DNA from: Plantago ovata
Taxonomy: Eukaryota; Streptophyta; Magnoliopsida; Lamiales; Plantaginaceae
Length of the DNA: 64,000 bases
Direction of reading: 5' to 3'
NCBI GenBank assembly: GCA_028274465.1
Contig: CM051455.1
Location: forward strand, 115,977,547-116,041,546
Under the pieces are notes generated by a model, which made no database searches, was not told the DNA's origin, and was given only the letters and a program-made list of their open reading frames with translations. A program made the translations under genes and the position numbers. Shown here piece after piece: positions 55,294 to 64,000 of the stretch. Positions within the stretch are counted from its first letter, which is position 1; every line of letters starts with the position of its first letter.

Positions 55294-57334
55294 TTTGCTT
55301 GTCCTCAAGCAACAAACTATCCTAAATGCAACACAAAAGGAGTCTCATGCCAAGTAAAGTGAACTAATCTATTGAATCTACCAAATGCTTATGAACAAAA
55401 CCAAATGAGCATGACATGCAAATAGGTTGAAGTATGCCTCGATTGCGAATATACACATTCTCAAGTGCACTTGGTTAAACAAAGGAGTCTCACGTAACAT
55501 CTTCTACCTGGACCTGGTCAGTGACGACACAATGATGCATGTTATTATACTACAATTTCCCCGTGCCTATGAAACCAAGGACTTACTTCTGTTCACCAAG
55601 CGAGACTTTTCCTCAAGAGAGGGCGAACCAATACTGGCTCTCATCAAACGAAGGAGGGTTCCCTTAAAAAGATAACACTCCCCTATTCTACCCAGACTCT
55701 CAAGAATGAGCCTCTTTCAACCACTTCTTGATTAGCAAGACGAGGGTGGTCAAGAACAGGCCTTGGACAAAGGCGACACGAAACGAAAGATAGAATTTAC
55801 AACTCGACACTTCACAAGAACAAAATATTTACATGACACTTGACACTACGAGACTGCTTTTGGCTTGGAACGACCCTTCTTTTGCTTTTGGGTCTTATTC
55901 TTTATTTTCTTTCTTTTTTTTTTTTTTTCTCTTTTTCTTTTCTCTTTTTTTCTTCTTTTCTTTTTTTCTCTTTTTTTTTTATATATATATAGGGGCAAGC
56001 AGCAGTACTAATTGTCAAAAACACCTCCCCAAACCTATTCGAAAGAATAGGTTTGAGCACAAAGACGAAAAAGAAAAAGGAAATACTCTTTTACAAAGAC
56101 ACCTCCCCAAACCTATTCGAAAGAATAGGTTGGGACACAAAACAAAAAGAAAAAGAAAAAGGAAGCTTTACAACGACTCAAAGACGAAAGACAAGATCAA
56201 CGAAGCAACCCCCTCCCCAAACCTATTCGATAGAATAGGTTTAATACAAGGAATCGCACACCTCACACTACTTCCTTCCTAGGCATTTGGCAATCTCTAA
56301 TCGAGGTGAAGAACTTGTCGCCTCTTACGTACATAATTACACAGGTTACAACCATAGACTCTAACATGCATCATTTTATAAGGCCATCGTGAACCGCAGC
56401 AGAAGAAACACCACTCAAGGTGATGTTGAGACTACTAAGCTTAACTAGTGCACATGCGAATGTGACAAACCAAGCGAGACAAGCCTCAAACTACTTGCAA
56501 AGTGATGCAACATATGATCAATGGTCATAAACACGTAGTCTACTCAATAAAAAAGTTCAAAAAACTTGACAATAAACACCACACACAACAACGTGCAACA
56601 ACTAATCTAGGGATGATATGCATGCAAAAATTTGAAAAAACACGACAAATCACATGAACTTGAGTAAAATCAGGCATGTACGAACCACACAAGCATATAG
56701 TACTGCAATCCAATACCCCCTCCCCAAACCTAAACTTTTGCTCGTCCTCGAGCAAAGAAAAGTTGAATGAAAAGGAAAAATTGGATTGAAAGTACACTTC
56801 CCTGAGATAAAGGTTCGTGTACAATCTCCTATATAAGAGTAGTACCTGAAAAGACTCAAGAAACAAGTGAAAACGGGTGCGCAAAGGTGAGAAGAATGGA
56901 AAAAATGAGGAAAATTTGGGTACAGGGTCCAAGCGGACCGCTTGGCGGGAGCCAAGCGGTTCGCTTGGTCAAGCGGAGCGCTTGGGAGGCTCCAGGCGCT
57001 CCGCTTGAATTTCCAGGAAGTTGCAAAACTTCCTGGAATTTCAAGCGGAACGCTTGGCTCTTCCAAGCGCTTCGCTTGGCCCTGTTTCCAGATTTTCGAT
57101 GTTTTTCCATCTTAATCACCTAAGGCACCAAGAAAAAACTAAACTAAACTAATCACGACAAAAGGCACACAGGCCACAACTACAAAAGCAAATAAAGAGT
57201 ACAAGAGTCTAAATTCACGACATCATACAACCAAATCGAAATGAAAAGAGTTTCAACCAACAATAGTAAACAAGCCAAAATAACGATAGTATACAAATAC
57301 TACCGATAAATGTGGCCCCTGTCGGCTGGTGTCT
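55294..57334 (-). other. 3' region of the Athila-like element with repeated hairpin/PPT-like signals
   Basis: Non-coding. Three hairpins with stem AACCTATTC/GAATAGGTT (56029-56053, 56108-56132, 56220-56243) are each followed on the - strand by TTTGGGGAGG or a close variant; another AGGTTTGGGGAGGGGG is at 56717. A T/C-rich tract lies at 55905-55980. A palindrome island (56929-57081) repeats CCAAGCGGACCGCTTGG, CCAAGCGGTTCGCTTGG, CAAGCGGAGCGCTTG and GGCGCTCCGCTTGAA. Confidence 0.8.
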
Positions 57335-58657
57335 CTAGGGGTAGGGGTCGTAGGGGGTGTTAGGAAAGGCATTCCCACTACCACCGGTCTGATCATAGAA
57401 AGTATACCCCGGAATTTGGCGAGCTAAGGCATCATGGCGGTTCATCATCTCCTCCTGGTGGGCTCTCCAACGCCTAGTGTCCTTTGCTCGAGCGGCCTCC
57501 CAACGCTGATCTACACGCCCGTGATAATCATCCCAACGCTGCTCCTCCATCACACGGAAGTCCTCCCACCTCTTGACTTCACGCTCCTCAAATCCCCGGA
57601 ATTGCTCGGTAAGCTGGGTCGACTGAGCCTCCAACATGGTGGTTTGGAAGCTACCAAACTGATCGACCAAGATCTGGTTGAACCCCGAGAAGTCGAAGCT
57701 TCCTTGTCCGGCCGTAGGTGGAGGTGGAGGAGGTGTCACATGGCGTGTAACCCTCGGTTGCATGGGTTCTCCTTGCTGAGTGCACCAAGTCCCGTACATC
57801 TCATTGTACGTATCAATGTTGATGGATTTCTTCGGCTTCTTGTCCAGTACGAGGTCGGGAACTTCGGCCTCCTTGCACATGCCCGTGATCAAGTTACCAA
57901 AAGCAAGCTTCCGGTTTGCATTACGGCGGCGCTTGAATTCCTCGAAGATGACGACGCCAGGAGTGAGAGGCAAATTATGCAAGAGAGCATGGACCAGGAC
58001 TCCGTAATAGGACTGAACCTCGGAATCATGTGTGCTAGGGATCAGATTGGCTTGAACGAACTTCAACATCATCCTTGCCTCGAAGGTGAGATCGTTGTGG
58101 CGCAAAATCCGGGGTGGTTCATCAGGCAATTCAAAATCCTCCATGGTAATGCCATTCAGTACCTCCATGGGGTAATGATCAGACTCCCGGTCGTAGACAT
58201 AGAGCTCCGCGGGATCAAATCTCTCGTGGGCTGCAGGCCGGCGGTTTGGATCCCGCGTCAGTGGCCTATCCAATCGCATGATGAAGCTAGTGATGCTCAA
58301 AGGAGTAAACTCGACCCCAACACCGCGGACAGGAACCTCACCGGTCCGTTCATTGTAGTCCGTGAAGGCAATGTAGAAATCCTCCACTACTGCTTGGTCC
58401 CAATTTGGCATGACCTCGCCATAGTACTTCCAGCCTCGCTCAGTAATGAGCTTGTTGAGCTCTCTGGCACCATCCAACCCGCTCTCACCAGCCGTGAAGC
58501 GAATGCTCCTCTCAGAAATGTACGTGTGATTGTGGGCATGGAAACTCGCTTCGAATTGCCTTGCCCTCCCCGATTGGCGATACTCGTCGGGTGTGGCCGT
58601 TTGTTGGGCACTCGAGGTCCCTTCTCCCCTCGATCTCTTGGATCTTCTTGATGCCAT
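57335..58657 (-). CDS. Downstream ORF of the Athila-like element (plant transposon protein domain)
   Basis: From MASRRSKRSRGEGTSS (ATG at 58657) to a stop at 57335, about 440 residues. ERGWKYYGEVMPNWDQAVVE, FYIAFTDYNERTGEVPVRGV and DRPLTRDPNRRP, then SYYGVLVHALLHNLPL, resemble the 'putative plant transposon protein' domain often found after gag-pol in Athila elements. The C terminus is charged and W/R-rich (RWEDFRVMEEQRWDDYHGR), probably helical. I see no signal peptide or membrane segment, so the historical label env-like is not supported here. An acceptor-like TTATTCTAG stands just before the ATG, compatible with the spliced mRNA this group uses. The frame is open. Confidence 0.65.
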   Translation of the reverse strand: MASRRSKRSRGEGTSSAQQTATPDEYRQSGRARQFEASFHAHNHTYISERSIRFTAGESGLDGARELNKLITERGWKYYGEVMPNWDQAVVEDFYIAFTDYNERTGEVPVRGVGVEFTPLSITSFIMRLDRPLTRDPNRRPAAHERFDPAELYVYDRESDHYPMEVLNGITMEDFELPDEPPRILRHNDLTFEARMMLKFVQANLIPSTHDSEVQSYYGVLVHALLHNLPLTPGVVIFEEFKRRRNANRKLAFGNLITGMCKEAEVPDLVLDKKPKKSINIDTYNEMYGTWCTQQGEPMQPRVTRHVTPPPPPPTAGQGSFDFSGFNQILVDQFGSFQTTMLEAQSTQLTEQFRGFEEREVKRWEDFRVMEEQRWDDYHGRVDQRWEAARAKDTRRWRAHQEEMMNRHDALARQIPGYTFYDQTGGSGNAFPNTPYDPYP

Positions 58658-59823
58658 TGTACCTAGAATAATCTTATTAGATAACTTCAAGAGACAATGA
58701 GACTTAGACTCGACTCCTAGACTCCAATACTCACTCAAGTAATCTCATGGTGAGTTTGAAGGCTTGCTAAAGTTCATATGAACAAATCGAGAAGCTTTAA
58801 CACTTCGTTACGATAAATCCATACGAATCTAAACCAAGCAAACAAACTCTCCAATTAAATTACCCAACCAATCCAACACATTCTCATGCAATCACAACAT
58901 CACCATAATCATAACATAACTCAAATTCAAGGCTAACAATCATCAAACAATTACATAGCAAAAATTTGAATCATAACATAACTCAAATTCAAGGCTAACA
59001 ATCATCAAACAATTACATAGCAAAAATTCGAGCACTAGAGTTCATCATAAATCAAGAGGAGCAAAATTCGAATTTAGACATCACATCTAGTAAGAAACAT
59101 GCTCAACAATCATAATCAAACTCTAATTCACCAATGCATAACACAATTGAAGCTAATTAAGATAAAATCCCAAATTCAAGAAAGTTAGGGTTCATGAGAG
59201 GTACCTTTGATTCCTTGTTATGGATGCTTCAAACGTGAAATTTGATCGGTCTAGATGATAGATGGGGTGATGGGCTTTGTAAAATACACAAGATTGCAAG
59301 AATTGGTGGAGAATTGAGAGAGATTGAGATTTTTGGGGTGCTAAATCGGCAATGGAGAAAGAAAACGAAGTGGGGGGCTTTGAAACACAAGTGTCCCGCT
59401 TAGCTTTCTTAAGGAAAGCCAAGCGAAGCGCTTGGGCGTCCCAAGCGAAGCGCTTGGCAAGCGGTCCGCTTGGGAACTCCCAAGCGCTCCACTTGGATTT
59501 CCAGTAAGAATTTTAATTCTTACTGGAAATTCAAGCGGACCGCTTGGGCGTGCCAAGCGCTTCGCTTGGATTTCCAGTAAGAATGGAATTCTTACTAGAA
59601 ATCCAAGCGGACCGCTTGGGCTTTCCAAGCGGTTCGCTTGGGACCTGAAGCTCCCAAATCCATTTTTTTTCCGACTTTTGCTAAATTTTCACCCCAAAAA
59701 CCTTGTCTAAACAACGAAATAAAATTTAAACGTGCTTCTAATCTATATGCAATTACCTACAACCTCGGGTTGCCTCCCGAGAAGCGCCTTTGTTTAAAAG
59801 TCGTTGGCTCGACTCGTCTTAGC
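58658..59823 (-). other. Spacer between the two coding blocks, with palindrome island and tandem duplication
   Basis: A 62-bp direct tandem duplication occupies 58909-58970 and 58971-59032 (TCATAACATAACTCAAATTC start). A palindrome island at 59396-59645 carries eight or more CAAGCG/CGCTTG hairpins, separated by TCCAGTAAGAAT / ATTCTTACTGGA inverted words. Confidence 0.85.
59396..59645. repeat. Largest CAAGCG/CGCTTG palindrome island
   Basis: GCCAAGCGAAGCGCTTGG, CCAAGCGAAGCGCTTGG, CAAGCGGTCCGCTTG, CCAAGCGCTCCACTTGG, CAAGCGGACCGCTTG (twice), CCAAGCGCTTCGCTTGG and CCAAGCGGTTCGCTTGG. Between them AATTCTTACTGGAAAT-type words also pair with neighbours. Confidence 0.93.
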
Positions 59824-62129
59824 TCATGCGGGATCAATTTTGCATCGGGTACTAGACTTCCCCGTCCAAGTGCTCTTCAAAGCACCAAGTCCCTGCACAT
59901 CTTGACGAACATAAAGAGGACCAAAGAATCCTACAAGTTCGTTAGTATCAACATAAGCACATGAATTAATTATGGCTCGCAACGTATGTTGCTTGCCATT
60001 TACCTCGAAGCTACATGTACGACGGTACATGTCTATCACCATATGTACTTTGGTGATGAAGGCTCTACCCAAAAGAACCACATCCTTGAGCTTTGCAGAG
60101 GATGTAGGCATGACGATGAAGTTCGTCTTGACCTCTACACCGGCGACTCTTACCACTAGATTCTCGATCACACCCAATGGCTTCTTCATAGACCCATCCG
60201 CCAATTGCACCATGCACTTCATTGGTCTTAAGCCAGACAAACCCGACTCTTCGTACACGTTCAAAGGTATGACATTCACACCCGCTCCCGTGTCTAGAGT
60301 TGCCACTATTCCATCCTTCTTACCCAAGCCGATTTCCACATCAAAGCTCTCTTGGATAGGCACTTCCACCATATCCACCAACTCATCCTCAGACGATGAG
60401 TTATCATTCACTTCTTCCACTATCGCATCAGATTGTGCGACCACTTTCTCTTCCACAACTACGTTAGGAGTCTCAAGCTCCTCACTCACTTTGCATGTTT
60501 CAGTTATCTTGCAACTTGGCACCTCAACTAGTGCATTGTCTCTCACAACCGTGATCTCCACGGGCAAATCAGTCACCACGGTTATGGCCATAGCCTTCTC
60601 CGTGTTTCCGGGAAACTTCCCTTGCTCTCTACTAGCCCCCCGATCTATCAGCTCTTGCAACTTCTTATGGAGGTTGCTACTACTAGCATCAAGCTTCTCA
60701 AACCGCTGATTATTAGTAGCTTCATTACGATAGTAATGCTCCATAAACTTATTTGTTTTTAACACAAGATCGTTGAGAGAAGAGACAAGAGGTGAAGGAA
60801 GCACCCCTCCACCTTGTGGTCCCGAACTAGCAACCTGAGGCGGAGGTGTAGGATTAGAAGGCGGTGCTCCTTCATACCTATTGTTCCCATAGCTGAGACG
60901 ACTTCTATCTTGATTAGGACCATAGGCATTTTGATCCGGGTTATGAAGATAACCACGGTTGCCTTGATTCTGGTACCCACCTCGGGGTCCACGGTTTTGT
61001 GGCCTCACATTGCCATAACCTTGCCCGTAGTTCACATCTCCAACTACTTGCTCTCCCTCAGCAGCATATACTTCTTGACGGACATCGTTCGTGATATATT
61101 GCTCTCTAGCAAATTCAGAACGACATAAGTAGGCCGGGTGCCCATAGTTCTTGCACACACCACAAACTTCCGTAGAAGGAGAAGGAACGCTTTGCCTCAA
61201 AGCTTGCTTCACTTCATGGGTGAACCCATCGAAGGCATTTTGTTCCACTACTACCTTGGCCTCACCTATTTGCTCCTTTTGGAGCACACGAGCCCTCACA
61301 TTCCGGTTCTGGGAATTCCTGTACATCATGTCCAGCTTCACTTGGGCTTGAGAAGGAAGCAACTCCCCCATACTACCTCCACAAATACTATCCACTTGAG
61401 ATTGAATCTCAGGATGTAATCCATTGTAAAAGAATTGGAGAAGCTGACCTTTATCATACCCGTTATGTGGGCATCGATGATGCAACCCCATGAAACGATC
61501 ATAGGCCTCGTGGAAAGGCTCATCTTACCTCTGCTCGAAGGAGCTAATTTGGCTCTTCATAGCCATTGTCTTGGAAGCGGGGTAGTAACGCTCCATGAAC
61601 TTATCAAAACATAGATCCCATGTTGTCAAAGACCCGGCCTCCAAAGTATTAAGCCAAGCCTTTGCACGATCGCCTAGCCCCATAGAAAAGACCTTCAAAC
61701 GGAGATCATCATCCGTAACACCAGCCCCTGGTCGCCCAAGATGGAGAACAAAATTCTCGAGCTCATTCAAGAACCCAATCACGTCCTCATCAGCCATCCC
61801 ATAGAATTTGGGAAGTTGTTGGAACATGTGATTCTTGATCTCTAAGTTCCTTGTGGCATCGTTGAGGACAATTGTTGGTCCTCTAGCCCCAACCGTAGGC
61901 TTAGTAAGTGTACGTATGGGCCGCTCCGCCATTTCACCTTCTAAGTAAACCGATTCAAGAATTGGCTCCAAAAGATAAGAAAAAGACTCTTCCCGAATAC
62001 CAGAAGTGGAAGCTTTAGATGCTACTCCTTCAAACTCGAGATTCAAATTCCTCCTTCTCCTTTGAAACAAACGATCGATCTCGTCTACAAAAGGTTCAAT
62101 AATAGGTACACCCGTTCCGGTTCTAGGCA
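59824..62129 (-). pseudogene. gag and protease of the Athila-like element (fossil)
   Basis: Gag begins MPRTGTGVPIIEPFVDEIDR and has the retrotransposon gag core (NHMFQQLPKFYGMADEDV, FLNELENFVLHLGRPGAG, AKAWLNTLEAGSLTTWD, FDKFMERYYP). A CCHC-like CGVCKNYGHPAYLC follows, then an asparagine/glycine-rich stretch and an acidic linker. The aspartic protease site is IVATLDTGAGVNVIPLNVYE. About one break in gag. Reading ends at 59824 without an RT. Confidence 0.85.
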
Positions 62130-62252
62130 TGCACTCACCTGAAATACAAGATAGTGAGTATCTCAAGCAAACAGAAACAAAAACAGAAATGAGACAAAGA
62201 AGAGATGTTGACTGAAAAAACCAAAACAAAAACACCAACCAAAGGAGTTAAG

Positions 62253-62270
62253 TCCCCGGCAACGGCGCCA
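62253..62270 (-). promoter_or_regulatory. Primer binding site, tRNA-Asp type
   Basis: The - strand reads TGGCGCCGTTGCCGGGGA, three bases from the LTR end, the classical Athila primer site. Confidence 0.9.
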
Positions 62271-62273
62271 AAT

Positions 62274-63676
62274 TGATGATGTCGTTTTTCACCAATTAAA
62301 TTTGTTTAAAAGCCTAAGAACACTTATCACTACACAAACTAGAGTGCAATGGCAAGTTATCCCCGAGTGTCGTTCTCTCGGGACCTAACGTGGCTTTGCT
62401 TGAGGTTTTTGCTAGTAATTTCAGTCAACGAGTTCAAATGTTTGGAGAATCGTTTCCTTTGAACAATAGCAACGAGAAATCAGATTGTTGTAATCAAGTT
62501 TGGAAAACGGTTGGTGGTAGAAATCGAATACACATGCATGGATTACGAATATACTCACAAGTTCAGTGCGTAAAACCTTCGATCAAGTCTGCTAAGCAAC
62601 TCGTCTAGGTAACTTTAAGACACACATCATGAAAGGTCACTATCAATACTTTAGAGGTGCTTGTCACCAACACCATTTATCTAGCATGCTGCAAATCTCT
62701 AACATACAATCCTATAGCTTTCATTGACCAACGAGTTTGTCACTATACTCAATTCGAATATATTTTATAGGCAACTAAGAATCATATGAAGGAATTTGCA
62801 GCAAGATTGACTCACAACCTCATGTAAGCATAAACATAACCCATAGCATGCATAATCTAGATTCTACCACCAACACAAAAGATTTAGCTACTCATGTTCA
62901 TCAACATAGACATCAATTCATATGAATAATAATCAGAATACATGATATCAAACTACAAGACAAGAGAGTGATACAAGTTACCACCAAAGCTGTCACTAAT
63001 CGATGGAAATCAAAGAAAACCTCTCCGTAGATGATTACAAAGGATGAATCCCAATCAAAACCTTGAATCCCAAGCTAAAATACAATGTAATCTGAGTTTT
63101 CTCTGTGTTTTGGGGCTTAGGAGCTCTCCAAAACAAAGTTACAGTTCAAAAGCTCTTTAAAAAATGACCAAAGATCAGATCTAAGAAGGAAAATCCGAAA
63201 ACGTAACCGCTGCCAAGCGGACCGCTTGGAGAAGCCAAGCGGAGCGCTTGGCAAGCGAAGCGCTTTGGCACACCAAGCGCTTCGCTTGGCTTCTGTGCAA
63301 AAGCTCCTGGAAAATGAAGCGGAGCGCTTCACTATTCCAGGCCCTTAGCTTGGCTCCTGGGCAGATTTTTGTCTTCAAACTCAATCTTTTTGCCCTCGCA
63401 TGGCCCTCGGGTGCCTTGGACTCATCCTTCTCGATGCTTATTGATGCTCAAACACTTACGAACAAGCCACGGAGATTGGGGAACTTCAACGGGGCCATCT
63501 TTTCATCAAAAAGGCTCGTTTTTAGCTCCAAAAACGCCGTTTCGTACCTAAGTGCCTGAAAATGCAGAAAACACAAAACGTGACACTATTCTACAAAACT
63601 AACCAAAAAACAAGGCTAGAAGATAGCAAAAGAAGGTAAAAAAGACAAGATGAACGCGTCAAAAATACGTTCATCA
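62274..63676 (-). repeat. 5' LTR of the Athila-like element (1,403 bp)
   Basis: About 99% identical to 53870-55275. Palindrome island at 63212-63362. Confidence 0.93.
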
Positions 63677-63775
63677 CTAGGGGACGAGTTTCAAGGCTTA
63701 AAGGTCACTAGAAAGCAAAATCCGTGTCCGAAAAGGAAAAGAAGACTAAAATCTCGCTAGAGTCGGTCTGGACGT

Positions 63776-63818
63776 ACCAGGCGAATCGCCTGGGACGTGG
63801 GGCGAATCGCCCCGTACG
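63776..63818. repeat. Palindrome island (GGCGA type) in the outer gypsy LTR
   Basis: CCAGGCGAATCGCCTGG and GGGGCGAATCGCCCC, ahead of CTATATATATG. The first differs from the family's CCCGGGCGATTCGCCCGGG on both arms but pairs fully. Confidence 0.9.
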
Positions 63819-64000
63819 TTTCCGAACACTATATATATGTTTGCCCATTCTCTACGTTTTTCATACCTTTTCACATTATTTTGAGAGACAAATTCTCCAG
63901 GGCCTGTTCTGGGAATTCTTAGCATAGGAGACTATTTTTCTTATCAATTTGGAGGAATAAGCATAGTAATTGGACCTTGTTGTTTATCAATTCTTGCTTG

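Larger units (their letters stand above)
53870..63676 (-). mobile_element. Athila-like Ty3/gypsy element lacking pol, young
   Basis: LTRs 53870-55275 and 62274-63676; duplication CTAGG at 53865-53869 and 63677-63681. On the - strand: tRNA-Asp primer site, gag-protease, a palindrome-rich spacer, a second ORF, a long 3' region and polypurine tract. No RT, RNase H or integrase is present, so it depends on a relative. By eye the LTRs differ at about 16 positions plus two small length changes in 1.4 kb (about 1.1%), roughly 0.4-0.5 million years at 1.3e-8 per site per year. About one break in gag; otherwise the frames look open. Confidence 0.93.
53621..64000 (+). mobile_element. Gypsy LTR element (TGATGAACG family), interrupted and running off the window
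   Basis: 53621-53869 equals the first 250 bases of the LTR at 30840, and 63682-64000 continues it. The break is exactly the CTAGG duplication of the inserted Athila-like element. Its hairpin island at 63776-63818 stands before CTATATATATG. Only the LTR part is inside the window, so intactness is unknown. Confidence 0.88.

Noticed and set aside
55833-56282. 149-codon frame with a long F/S run
   Set aside because: It comes from a T/C-rich tract and hairpin repeats in the 3' region of an LTR element, not from a membrane protein gene.
57434-58651. 405-codon open frame on the + strand
   Set aside because: It lies opposite the Athila-like downstream ORF, which has recognisable domains and normal element context; the + frame has none.

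Overview
The window is plant nuclear DNA, almost certainly from an angiosperm and probably a eudicot. It consists nearly entirely of transposable elements inserted into one another. The evidence for a plant is the mix of element families: Ty3/gypsy Tat and Athila-like elements, Ty1/copia, a Cassandra TRIM carrying a 5S rRNA-like LTR, plant L1-type LINEs with DUF4283-like ORF1, a CACTA transposon with TAG target duplications, Stowaway-like MITEs and a tRNA-derived SINE. I found no intact ordinary host gene. The species cannot be named from the sequence.

Layout. 1-9723: 3' three quarters of a Tat-lineage Ty3/gypsy element, with pol on the + strand, a large antisense gene with its own TATA box and GT-AG introns on the - strand, a tandem-repeat 3' region and the 3' LTR. 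9724-14405: pieces of copia-type elements, including one LTR flanked on one side by a polypurine tract and on the other by a tRNA-Met primer site, a 46-48 bp hairpin tandem repeat and a fragment of a gypsy LTR. 14431-15748: decayed transposase (Ptta/En/Spm-like) exons ending in a MITE. 16187-22212: an L1-type LINE on the - strand inside a 13-bp target duplication, itself hit by a three-LTR Cassandra element with a perfect 5-bp duplication.

22347-46681: a second L1-type LINE on the + strand, split at 27283 by a copia element (27284-45015, duplication AAGAT). The copia element is split by a CACTA transposon (30187-38963, duplication TAG), which is split by a pol-less gypsy element (30840-36296, duplication TCCGC). 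A further gypsy remnant (41918-44275) sits in one copia LTR. The LINE reading frame resumes exactly after the copia element. 46682-50564 is AT-rich intergenic DNA with an RNase H-like fragment, a MITE, a SINE with a 10-bp duplication, and a GC-rich palindrome island. 50565-53620 is a third, different non-LTR retrotransposon with N-terminal zinc-finger-like motifs and a YLDD reverse transcriptase. It is cut by a gypsy LTR element (starts 53621, runs off the window), which is cut by a young Athila-like element (53870-63676, duplication CTAGG) that keeps gag-protease and a downstream ORF but has no polymerase.

The most unusual signal is architectural. Dense islands of 15-20 bp GC-rich palindromes occur at ten places, built from three unrelated sequence families (GGCGA-N-TCGCC, CAAGCG-N-CGCTTG, GGAGCTT-AAGCTCC). 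Related copies change the stem sequence but keep the pairing. The islands lie just upstream of LTR TATA boxes, in LTRs, in spacers and in 3' regions. A second repeated signal, a 9-bp-stem hairpin followed by a polypurine-tract-like run, occurs two to three times upstream of the true polypurine tract in both gypsy families.
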